Source of the DNA: an uncultured Flavobacterium sp.
Lineage (GTDB): Bacteria > Bacteroidota > Bacteroidia > Flavobacteriales > Flavobacteriaceae
Assembly (NCBI RefSeq): GCF_946479975.1
Contig: NZ_CAMLIX010000296.1
Coordinates: 1 to 5,186 of the forward strand
Direction of reading: 5' to 3'
DNA length: 5,186 nucleotides
A program made the position numbers and the translations under genes. How positions within the stretch are numbered: position 1 is the stretch's first letter; every line of letters starts with the position of its first letter. Positions 1 to 5,186 of this stretch are shown here, piece after piece. Below the pieces are notes generated by a model. The model was given only the letters and a program-made list of their open reading frames with translations. It was not told where the DNA came from and made no database searches.

Positions 1-47
1 GAGATCCTGTCAAGTGACTGGAGTTCAGACGTGTGCTCTTCCGATCT
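1..47 (+). other. Illumina library adapter (non-genomic contamination)
   Basis: Bases 14-47 match the 34-nt Illumina multiplexing read-2 adapter, starting GTGACTGGAGTTCAGACGTG and ending in GCTCTTCCGATCT. Bases 1-5 (GAGAT) fit the 3' end of the P7 flow-cell primer, and the eight bases between (CCTGTCAA, 6-13) sit exactly where the sample index belongs. The order P7 end, 8-nt index, read-2 primer is that of a finished sequencing library, so this is an untrimmed adapter at a contig end. Genomic sequence resumes at about base 48, inside the dinB reading frame. Confidence 0.98.
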
Positions 48-322
48 TGAATTTTGGATGAAATCTCTTTGTAACGATCAAATCTCGGTCGAACGAAAAT
101 AATATCCGGGCAGTATTTTTTGGCCAAAACACCACTAATCGCACTTCGTACACCAAACTTTCTGGCTTCGTAACTTGCAGCCGAAACTACTCCTCTATTT
201 TCTGAACCGCCAACTGCAACAGGTTTTCCTCTTAGTTCTGGATTATCCATCTGCTCAACCGACGCATAAAAAGCATCCATATCTATATGAATAATTTTTC
301 TATATGTTGGTGTTTCAGACAT
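48..322 (-). CDS. dinB: DNA polymerase IV (DinB, Y-family), N-terminal fragment
   Basis: Reading the minus strand from the ATG at 322-320 gives 91 codons with no stop before the adapter junction. DinB is the error-prone Y-family polymerase that copies past damaged template bases. The fragment covers the start of the catalytic palm and fingers. The signature [14 protein letters not shown] spans residues 11-24: D14 is a metal-binding aspartate, and Y19 is at the steric-gate position that excludes ribonucleotides. [15 protein letters not shown] (47-61) carries Y51 and R54, at the positions that contact the incoming triphosphate. The later catalytic SLDEAYLDVT-type motif, thumb, little finger and clamp-binding tail are missing because the contig ends here; the family is usually about 340-370 residues. 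No later methionine could serve as start without losing the IIHID core. The gene is divergent from the phosphatase at 462. The truncation is technical, not a pseudogene. Confidence 0.95.
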
Positions 323-326
323 TTTG

Positions 327-334
327 CAAATTTA
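327..334 (-). promoter_or_regulatory. Candidate -7 promoter box for dinB
   Basis: The minus strand reads TAAATTTG, a full match to the Bacteroidota -7 consensus TAnnTTTG. Only four bases (CAAA) separate it from the dinB ATG, so a transcript starting a few bases after the box would have almost no leader. No TTG-type -33 element lies at the usual distance of about 19 bp. In sequence this AT-rich the match could be chance. Confidence 0.4.
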
Positions 335-429
335 AAAAGGAAAGCAATAAAAATGTACTTGAAATAGTTATAAATAGTATCAATTTTTAAAGAATCTAAA
401 TTCGGTGAGCGCAAACCAATAATTCTTTT

Positions 430-437
430 TATTTTTG
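430..437 (+). promoter_or_regulatory. Candidate -7 promoter box for the metallophosphatase
   Basis: TATTTTTG matches the Bacteroidota -7 consensus TAnnTTTG and ends 24 bases before the ATG at 462, leaving a short A-rich leader with no Shine-Dalgarno sequence. No clear -33 TTG is visible at the expected distance. Its position in the dinB-phosphatase divergent spacer suits it to drive the rightward gene. Confidence 0.45.
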
Positions 438-461
438 TTCTTCTACTCGAAAAATTAAATA

Positions 462-1196
462 ATGCGAACATTTGTTATAGGTGACATTCATGGCGGATTA
501 CTTGCACTGGAACAAGTGTTGGAAAGAGCCGAAGTTACTACAGAAGATACTCTAATTTTTTTAGGCGATTATGTTGACGGCTGGAGTCAGTCTGTTGAAG
601 TGATCGACTATTTGATTGATTTAAAAAGCAAACAAAACTGCATCTGCATAAGAGGAAATCATGATCAACTGGCTCTAGATTGGCTGGAAGAGCGAAATGA
701 TGATTTTGATGAAGAAATGTGGTACAAACACGGCGGAAAAGCTACTGTTGAAGGTTATGCTAAAATTTCTCCTGAAAAAAAGAAAGCCCATATCGAATTT
801 CTTGAAAATCTTCAAGATTATTACCTTGATGATCAAAATCGATTGTTTGTTCATGCTGGATTTACCAATTTAAATGGGGTAAAATGGGAATATTTTTCTA
901 AACTATTTTATTGGGACAGAACACTTTGGGAAACCGCATTGTCTTTGGACCCAAAATTAAAAGAAGACGATGTAAACTATCCTAAAAGATTTAACGTTTA
1001 TAAAGAAGTTTACATTGGTCATACTCCAGTAACACGAATTGGTAAAACGGTTCCCGTAAACAAAGCTTGCATTTGGAATGTTGATACTGGCGCAGCATTT
1101 AGAGGGCCGCTTACGATTTTGAATGTTGATACCAAAGAATATTGGCAGAGCGAACCGTTAAACGAATTGTATTTCAACGAAAAAGGTAGGAATTAA
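462..1196 (+). CDS. PPP-type metallophosphoesterase / serine-threonine protein phosphatase
   Basis: This 244-residue cytoplasmic protein has the full metal-ligand set of the calcineurin-like phosphoesterase fold in order: GDIHG (7-11, D8 and H10), GDYVDG (35-40, D36), RGNHD (64-68, N66 and H67), VHAG (130-133, H131) and GHTPV (186-190, H187). This set binds a two-metal centre that hydrolyses phosphomonoesters. The arrangement resembles bacterial PPP phosphatases of the PrpA/PrpB and lambda-phosphatase type, which act on phosphorylated serine, threonine or sometimes histidine. The substrate cannot be read from the sequence, and a nucleotide or diadenosine-polyphosphate hydrolase of ApaH type remains possible. 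There is no signal peptide or membrane segment, and the length is normal for the family. The ATG at 462 is chosen because the first strand and GDIHG follow at once. The gene appears to be a single transcription unit, divergent from dinB, with a separate promoter box behind it for the next gene. Confidence 0.88.
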   Translation: MRTFVIGDIHGGLLALEQVLERAEVTTEDTLIFLGDYVDGWSQSVEVIDYLIDLKSKQNCICIRGNHDQLALDWLEERNDDFDEEMWYKHGGKATVEGYAKISPEKKKAHIEFLENLQDYYLDDQNRLFVHAGFTNLNGVKWEYFSKLFYWDRTLWETALSLDPKLKEDDVNYPKRFNVYKEVYIGHTPVTRIGKTVPVNKACIWNVDTGAAFRGPLTILNVDTKEYWQSEPLNELYFNEKGRN

Positions 1197-1208
1197 TTTA
1201 TAAAAAAT

Positions 1209-1216
1209 TATATTTG
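1209..1216 (+). promoter_or_regulatory. Candidate -7 promoter box for the secreted DUF6646-like gene
   Basis: TATATTTG is a full TAnnTTTG match located 13 bases after the phosphatase stop and 30 bases before the ATG at 1247. The implied leader of about 25 nt is almost entirely A and T and has no Shine-Dalgarno sequence. A -33 TTG is not evident at the normal spacing. Confidence 0.5.
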
Positions 1217-1246
1217 CCTTAAAAAATTAATTAATATTTAAATTTT

Positions 1247-1774
1247 ATGAAAAAAGTTATTACACTCTTGTTTTTAGTATCATTCGGATTTATTAATGCA
1301 CAAAGCGCCTTTACAGGTAAAGGTGACACAAGAGTAAATGTTGGTGCTAATCTTCAAGATGGTGGTTCTGGAATTCAGGGTTCTATAGATTTTGGTTTAG
1401 GAGAAAATTTCTCTTTTGGTTTTGTTGCAAACTACTTATTAGGAGTAGATAATTTTAGTGGTTTTTATCATGGAAATACTAATGCATACAATGAATCAAA
1501 ACCAGACTTCGGTGATCGTTTTGATGCAAAAGCAAGAATCAATGCTAACTTATCTAGTGTAATTGGCGTAGAACAATTAGACGTTTATCCTGGACTTAGC
1601 TTAGGTTTACATAATTTCGGCGCTCATGTTGGTGGTCGTTACTTCTTTACTGAAGGATTTGGTGTTTTCACAGAAATCGGATTCCCAATTGCAAAATACG
1701 GCACAAACAATGATCCGTTTTATCATTTAAATAATCAAGCTACTTTTAGTTTAGGAGCTTCTTTCAACTTGTAA
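1247..1774 (+). CDS. Exported beta-rich (outer-membrane-like) protein, DUF6646 type
   Basis: The product is 175 residues with a clear Sec signal peptide: MKK, a hydrophobic core at about 4-16, and a likely signal peptidase I cut at NA|Q after residue 18. The mature part is a string of glycine- and aromatic-rich segments with the alternating pattern of amphipathic beta strands, at about 26-37, 41-52, 56-67, 92-105, 111-134, 138-148 and 164-175. It ends in FSLGASFNL. This suggests a small beta-barrel or periplasmic beta protein. From memory it resembles the flavobacterial DUF6646 family, whose function is unknown; markers are GKGDTRVNVGANLQDGG (24-40) near the start and YPGLSLG (114-120). No enzyme motif or lipobox is present. 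It has its own promoter box and converges on scoB, sharing the terminator at 1871-1895. The export prediction is firm, the family name less so, and the role is unknown. Confidence 0.82.
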   Translation: MKKVITLLFLVSFGFINAQSAFTGKGDTRVNVGANLQDGGSGIQGSIDFGLGENFSFGFVANYLLGVDNFSGFYHGNTNAYNESKPDFGDRFDAKARINANLSSVIGVEQLDVYPGLSLGLHNFGAHVGGRYFFTEGFGVFTEIGFPIAKYGTNNDPFYHLNNQATFSLGASFNL

Positions 1775-1784
1775 TTGACAATCT

Positions 1785-1953
1785 AACCGCAAAGAACGCA
1801 AAGACTTACGCTAAGTTCGCAAGAATTTATTTCTTGCAAAGACGCTAAGTTGCAAAGTTTAAAAAATAAAAAAAACCGCCTAATTGGCGGTTTTTATTTT
1901 TTATTGTTAAAATCTTTGTGTGCTTTGCGTAAATCTTTGCGCTCTTTGCGGTT
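1785..1953. repeat. Imperfect inverted repeat built of GCAAAG motifs, flanking a terminator
   Basis: The left arm (1785-1827) begins AACCGCAAAGAACGCAAAGA. The reverse complement of the right arm (1911-1953) begins AACCGCAAAGAGCGCAAAGA. The two arms agree at 35 of 43 positions. Both contain GCAAAG-like words at 9, 12 and 9 base intervals, equal to two degenerate 21-bp units. A further partial copy sits at 1832-1857, with GCAAAG at 1836, GCTAAG at 1844 and GCAAAG at 1852. The intrinsic terminator lies near the middle. It looks like a REP- or BIME-like dispersed intergenic element. I recall similar GCAAAG-rich repeats between flavobacterial genes, but copy number cannot be judged from this window. 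It does not encode a protein. Confidence 0.8.
1871..1895. terminator. Bidirectional intrinsic terminator between convergent genes
   Basis: A perfect 10-bp stem (AAAAACCGCC paired with GGCGGTTTTT) encloses the 5-nt loop TAATT. The GC core is followed by T-rich tracts in both directions: T5-A-T6 on the plus strand and a run of eight T on the minus strand. It can therefore end transcription of both the exported-protein gene (stop at 1774) and scoB (stop at 1962-1964). Confidence 0.9.
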
Positions 1954-1961
1954 AATAAGAA

Positions 1962-2618
1962 TTAAATCGACATTTCAGGAATTTCACCTTCAATAATCAA
2001 ATCAGCTTCGGTTGAGGCGATGATGTGTTCGACTGATATACCTGGCGCTCTTTCTAAGAGCTTAAAACCTTTTTCTGTCACTTCGAGAACTGCAAGCTCT
2101 GTTACAATCTTTTTAACGCATCCTACGCCTGTTAATGGCAAAGTGCATCTTTTTAGGATTTTAGATTCGCCTGCTTTGTTCACGTGCATCATGGCAACGA
2201 TGATATTTTCGGCGGAAGCCACCAAATCCATTGCTCCTCCCATTCCTTTTACCATTTTTCCTGGAATCTTCCAATTGGCAATATCTCCGTTTTCTGAAAC
2301 TTCCATAGCTCCTAGAATAGTCAAATCGACTTTCTGACTGCGAATCATTCCAAAACTAAAAGCCGAATCAAAAAAACTAGCACCCGGAAGTGTTGTAATG
2401 GTTTGTTTTCCTGCGTTTATAATATCAGCATCTTCTTCTCCTTCAAAAGGAAATGGCCCCATTCCTAGAACGCCATTTTCACTTTGAAATTCAACCGCGA
2501 TATCTTCTCGAACGTAATTCGCCACCAAAGTCGGAATCCCGATTCCTAAGTTTACGAAATAACGGTCTTTTACTTCTTTTGCAATTCGTTTTGCTATATC
2601 TTCTTTACTAAGTGCCAT
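1962..2618 (-). CDS. scoB: 3-oxoacid (succinyl-CoA:3-ketoacid) CoA-transferase subunit B
   Basis: The product is 218 residues, the normal length for the beta subunit of a family I CoA-transferase. With subunit A it moves CoA between succinyl-CoA (or acetyl-CoA) and acetoacetate in the cytoplasm. This activates acetoacetate for thiolytic cleavage to acetyl-CoA, or runs in reverse. The catalytic glutamate that forms the glutamyl-CoA thioester is E47 in FQSENGVLGMGPFP (44-57). Other family marks are YFVNLGIGIPTLVANY (20-35), DIINAGKQTITTLPGASFFDS (the conserved block around 65-85) and GKMVKGMGGAMDLV (120-133). The ATG start fits the usual short N-terminal helix before the nucleotide-binding strand. 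It lies downstream of scoA, separated by 97 bp instead of the near-overlap usual for this pair. An AtoA-type acetate:acetoacetate enzyme cannot be excluded, but the sequence reads more like the succinyl-CoA group. Confidence 0.93.
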   Translation of the reverse strand: MALSKEDIAKRIAKEVKDRYFVNLGIGIPTLVANYVREDIAVEFQSENGVLGMGPFPFEGEEDADIINAGKQTITTLPGASFFDSAFSFGMIRSQKVDLTILGAMEVSENGDIANWKIPGKMVKGMGGAMDLVASAENIIVAMMHVNKAGESKILKRCTLPLTGVGCVKKIVTELAVLEVTEKGFKLLERAPGISVEHIIASTEADLIIEGEIPEMSI

Positions 2619-2629
2619 AAATTTAATGT

Positions 2630-2717
2630 GTCAATTTGTGAATGAGTCAATTAGAGAATTTGATAATTAGAAAATTAAAATAACTATCTAATTATCACAT
2701 TTTCTAATTATCTAATT
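2630..2717. repeat. Degenerate 16-bp repeats forming an inverted repeat in the scoA-scoB spacer
   Basis: Three tandem 16-bp units run in plus orientation: GTCAATTTGTGAATGA (2630-2645), GTCAATTAGAGAATTT (2646-2661) and GATAATTAGAAAATTA (2662-2677). Each agrees with its neighbour at about 12 of 16 positions. Two further units run in minus orientation at 2712-2697 (GATAATTAGAAAATGT) and 2696-2681 (GATAATTAGATAGTTA). As a result 2657-2675 pairs with 2699-2717 at 18 of 19 positions, leaving a 23-nt loop, and an AT-only type of hairpin can form in the scoAB transcript. It has no GC core or T-tract, so it does not look like a standard terminator. It resembles AATTAG-rich intergenic repeats I recall from Flavobacterium. 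Confidence 0.72.
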
Positions 2718-3413
2718 TCAAACTCGTACGGTTCGTTGCTCGATTCTTTTTTCAAATTTTTCTCCTTGAAAGATGCGCTGCACCATAATTCCTGGAATAT
2801 GAATTTGATTTGGATCCAAAGTCCCAACAGGAACTAATTCTTCTACTTCGGCAATGGTTATTTTTCCAGCACCAGCCATACAAGCGTTGAAATTTCTGGC
2901 TGTTCCTTTAAAAATCAAATTTCCTGCTTCATCGCCTTTCCACGCTTTAACAATGGCAAAATCGGCTTTAAAAGCTTCTTCCATAATGTGCATTTTTCCG
3001 TTAAATTCACGTGCTTCTTTACCTTCGGCAACTTCAGTTCCGTAACCTGCTGGTGTAAAGAAAGCTGGGATTCCAGCCTGTGCCGCACGACAGCGTTCTG
3101 CGAGCGTTCCTTGTGGCGTTAATTCAACTTCTAATTCTCCAGAAAGCATCTGACGTTCGAATTCAGCGTTTTCTCCAACATAAGAAGAAATCATTTTTTT
3201 GATTTGCTTTTTCTGTAATAATAGTCCTAAACCAAAATCATCTACACCTGCATTGTTCGAAATACAAGTCAAATCTGAAATGGATGTGTTTACCAAAGCT
3301 GCGATTGTATTTTCAGGAATACCACACAATCCGAAACCTCCAAACATAATGGTCATGCCACTTTCAATTCCGTTAATAGCTTCCTGAACGTTATTTACTT
3401 TTTTTGTTATCAT
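2718..3413 (-). CDS. scoA: 3-oxoacid (succinyl-CoA:3-ketoacid) CoA-transferase subunit A
   Basis: The product is 231 residues, full length for the alpha subunit of a family I CoA-transferase, which forms a heterotetramer or dimer of pairs with subunit B. It supplies the CoA-binding side; the catalytic glutamate is on ScoB. The family signature [10 protein letters not shown] is at 25-34. [14 protein letters not shown] (50-63), the conserved [15 protein letters not shown] (118-132) and [18 protein letters not shown] (192-209) follow in the usual order. The ATG at 3413 places the standard 20-odd residues before GGFG. The gene is promoter-proximal in the scoA-scoB unit. Upstream, the minus strand has only an imperfect box (TAGTTTG at 3422-3416, one base short of TAnnTTTG), so the promoter is not assigned. 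A terminator separates it from the penicillin-binding protein gene upstream. Acetoacetate use or polyhydroxybutyrate and ketone metabolism are plausible roles but cannot be distinguished here. Confidence 0.93.
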   Translation of the reverse strand: MITKKVNNVQEAINGIESGMTIMFGGFGLCGIPENTIAALVNTSISDLTCISNNAGVDDFGLGLLLQKKQIKKMISSYVGENAEFERQMLSGELEVELTPQGTLAERCRAAQAGIPAFFTPAGYGTEVAEGKEAREFNGKMHIMEEAFKADFAIVKAWKGDEAGNLIFKGTARNFNACMAGAGKITIAEVEELVPVGTLDPNQIHIPGIMVQRIFQGEKFEKRIEQRTVRV

Positions 3414-3504
3414 AACAAACTATCTTTATTACTGTATATTTTTGATAAAAATAAGATTTTTAGATTAAATTATAACGATTTCGTAAAAATAAAACCCAAA
3501 TAAA

Positions 3505-3545
3505 AATCCCTTTACTAATCTTTTAAAAAGAGTTGCAAAGGGATT
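3505..3545 (-). terminator. Probable intrinsic terminator of the penicillin-binding protein gene
   Basis: AATCCCTTT (3505-3513) pairs perfectly with AAAGGGATT (3537-3545). Inside the 23-nt loop a second 5-bp stem (TCTTT 3519-3523 with AAAGA 3527-3531) can stack to make one long imperfect hairpin. Read on the minus strand, the GGG of the stem is followed by ATTTTTATTT. The hairpin lies 35 bases after the stop of the penicillin-binding protein gene and before scoA, so it probably insulates the two transcription units. Confidence 0.7.
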
Positions 3546-3579
3546 GATATATAATTATTTAAGAGTTATTGCAACTATG

Positions 3580-5186
3580 TTACAATTCAAATTCATCTGT
3601 ATTTTGTTCTGTTTGTGTAGTATCTTTCACAATAGTTGGTCGAACGTAGCAATCTACTTTAATAGAAAGATTTGCTGGGCGCTCAAATTCTGATTTTGAA
3701 ATCTGAAGTGCAGGATCTGCGTAACATTTTTTCATGAAATAACCCCAAACTGGAAGTGCAGCAGTTGCCCCTTGTCCGTAAGTTAAACTTTTGAAACGAG
3801 CCGAACGATCTTCACAACCAACCCAAACTCCTGTTACTAAGTTCGGAACCATTCCCATAAACCAACCATCAGATTGATTTTGTGTTGTTCCTGTTTTACC
3901 AGCGATTGGATTTGTAAACATGTACGGATAACCCGTCCAACGATTGTCACCGCTTCCACCGCCCTGAGTACGTAAACGTGCACCAGAACCTGTTTCTGTA
4001 ACTCCTTGAAGCAATTTAATTACTGCAAAAGCAATATCTTTATTTAAAACGTCATGAGACTCTGGAATTGGTTCATAAATAACCTCTCCACTTTTATTTT
4101 CAATTCGGCTTAAAAACTGAGGTTTAACATATACACCTTGATTTGCAAAAGTACTGTAAGCCGCAACCATATCTTCAACTGTAATATCTACCGCACCTAA
4201 TGCAATTGATGGCTGTACAGGAATTTCTGTTTTAACCCCTAATTTTTTAGTCAATTCTACAACTGCTTCTGGTCCTGTTCTGTCAATTAATTTAGCTGAA
4301 ACTGTATTAATAGAAGCCGCCAAAGCTTGTTTTAAAGTTACCATTCCGCGGTATCTGTTGTCTGAGTTTCTTGGTTCCCAATCTGCCGTTACGTGATGAC
4401 GTCCTTTGTGAATCATGAAAGGTCCGTCAAGAATAGAATCGCAAGGTGACATATTCAATTCTTCGATTGCAGTAGCATAAACGAAAGGTTTAAAAGTAGA
4501 ACCTACTTGTCTTGCTCCCTGCCCTACGTGATCGTACTGAAAATATTTATAATTGATTCCTCCAACCCAAGCCTTAATTGCTCCAGTTTGAGGTTCCATA
4601 GACATTAAACCTGATTGTAAAAAGTGTTTGTAATAACGAATAGAATCAAGCGGCGTCATTGTAGTATCGCGTTCTCCTTTCCAAGTAAACACGCGCATTT
4701 TTGTTTTTACTTTGAATGAAGCAATAATGTCATCTTCACTTTTATCCATCTCTTTCATTTGAGCCCAACGATCAGAATTTTTCATGGCCTGCATCATGAT
4801 TCTGTCGGTCTCAGCTTGTGTAATGTTTACAAAAGGCGCATTTTTATTGGTTTTCATTTCAATAAAAAATTGCTGCTGTAAGTTTTTCATGTGCTCAGAA
4901 ACTGCTTCTTCGGCGTAAGCCTGCATTCTCGAGTCGATCGTCGTATAGATTTTAAGTCCGTCCTTGTAAATGTCGTAATCAGAACCGTCTGGTTTTTTAT
5001 TATCTGCCATCCATTTTTTCATGTAATCACGAAGATATTCTCTAAAATAGGTTGCAATTCCTTCACGGTGGCTTTCTAACTTGAATTTTAAAGCGATAGG
5101 TTTTGCCTGATATTTCTCTTTTTCTGACTGGCTAATCATTTTTGCTTTAACCATTTGCCCCAATACAACATCACGACGGTTTTTTA
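3580..5186 (-). CDS. Class A penicillin-binding protein (PBP1A-like), C-terminal transpeptidase part, partial
   Basis: The frame is open from the window edge to the TAA at 3582-3580 (534 full codons visible), so the 5' end is outside. It encodes the part of a bifunctional PBP that cross-links peptidoglycan in the periplasm. Residues are counted from the TTG at 5163-5161. The upstream codons read KNRRDVVLGQM, typical of the end of the missing GT51 transglycosylase domain. YTTIDSRMQAYAEEAV (73-88) is the usual linker, followed by an accessory region to about 185. The transpeptidase motifs are GSTFKPF (221-227, nucleophile S222 and K225), SIN (284-286) and AGKTGTT (421-427). All three are intact, so the enzyme should be active and beta-lactam-sensitive. 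The tail after about 495 is acidic and ends DEFEL. The TTG is not a true start, as homologous sequence continues past it. The symbol (mrcA, ponA or pbpC-like) is left open. Confidence 0.93.
   Translation of the reverse strand, partial: KNRRDVVLGQMVKAKMISQSEKEKYQAKPIALKFKLESHREGIATYFREYLRDYMKKWMADNKKPDGSDYDIYKDGLKIYTTIDSRMQAYAEEAVSEHMKNLQQQFFIEMKTNKNAPFVNITQAETDRIMMQAMKNSDRWAQMKEMDKSEDDIIASFKVKTKMRVFTWKGERDTTMTPLDSIRYYKHFLQSGLMSMEPQTGAIKAWVGGINYKYFQYDHVGQGARQVGSTFKPFVYATAIEELNMSPCDSILDGPFMIHKGRHHVTADWEPRNSDNRYRGMVTLKQALAASINTVSAKLIDRTGPEAVVELTKKLGVKTEIPVQPSIALGAVDITVEDMVAAYSTFANQGVYVKPQFLSRIENKSGEVIYEPIPESHDVLNKDIAFAVIKLLQGVTETGSGARLRTQGGGSGDNRWTGYPYMFTNPIAGKTGTTQNQSDGWFMGMVPNLVTGVWVGCEDRSARFKSLTYGQGATAALPVWGYFMKKCYADPALQISKSEFERPANLSIKVDCYVRPTIVKDTTQTEQNTDEFEL

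Noticed and set aside
283..471. A 62-codon minus-strand reading frame across the dinB-phosphatase spacer
   Set aside because: It overlaps the starts of both dinB and the phosphatase, has a lysine- and phenylalanine-rich low-complexity product typical of AT-rich spacers, and contains no recognisable motif.
462..1774. A possible two-gene operon or functional module of the phosphatase and the exported protein
   Set aside because: They are close and co-directional, but a full -7 box lies between them and their predicted locations and roles differ. Nothing supports a shared pathway.
1785..1857. A possible CRISPR-like array from the repeated GCAAAG words
   Set aside because: The units are degenerate and too short, the intervals are only 8-17 bases with no unique spacers, and no cas gene is present. 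An inverted REP-like element explains it better.
2020..2337. A 105-codon plus-strand reading frame
   Set aside because: It lies wholly antisense to scoB, whose catalytic and family motifs are intact. The product has no domain, and no promoter box was seen for it.
2854..3387. Two plus-strand reading frames of about 62 codons (2854-3045 and 3199-3387)
   Set aside because: Both are antisense to scoA, a clear full-length gene, and have no recognisable content.
3437..3444. TATTTTTG on the plus strand, a TAnnTTTG promoter match
   Set aside because: No plus-strand gene follows; transcription would run antisense into the penicillin-binding protein gene. Such a match is expected by chance in this AT-rich spacer.
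3505..3545. A possible riboswitch or small RNA in the spacer upstream of scoA
   Set aside because: The hairpin is followed by a T-rich stretch on the minus strand and sits just after the penicillin-binding protein stop codon, which fits a terminator. No conserved aptamer features were seen.
4891..5079. A 62-codon plus-strand reading frame
   Set aside because: It is antisense to the penicillin-binding protein gene and encodes nothing recognisable.

Overview
This low-GC window looks like the end of a draft contig from a Flavobacterium-like member of the Bacteroidota. The evidence is an AT-rich base composition, spacers with no Shine-Dalgarno sequence, several TAnnTTTG-type -7 promoter boxes, a DUF6646-like secreted protein and two kinds of AT-rich intergenic repeat. 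The genus call is an inference from these traits. Bases 1-47 are not genomic: they read as an Illumina P7-side library adapter with an 8-base index. The real contig therefore begins at about base 48.

Layout, left to right. A 5' fragment of dinB (DNA polymerase IV) lies on the minus strand and is cut off at the adapter junction. Across a 139-bp spacer, a PPP-type metallophosphatase is transcribed divergently on the plus strand. It is followed by a small exported beta-rich protein with its own promoter box. That protein converges on scoB across a 187-bp spacer, which holds a strong bidirectional terminator nested inside a 43-bp imperfect inverted repeat built from GCAAAG motifs. The minus strand then carries scoA-scoB, the two subunits of a 3-oxoacid (succinyl-CoA:3-ketoacid) CoA-transferase, separated by an unusually long 97-bp spacer filled with degenerate 16-bp repeats. 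A terminator hairpin separates them from the transpeptidase half of a class A penicillin-binding protein, also on the minus strand, which runs off the right edge of the window.

The genes look like ordinary housekeeping and metabolic functions: lesion bypass, phosphoprotein or nucleotide dephosphorylation, envelope, ketone-body or short-chain acyl-CoA metabolism, and peptidoglycan synthesis. Only scoA and scoB clearly work together. I found no mobile element, CRISPR array, tRNA, rRNA, defence locus or biosynthetic cluster, and no convincing undescribed system. The items most worth a second look are the adapter artefact and the two repeat-filled spacers. No gene-free stretch exceeds 300 bases.
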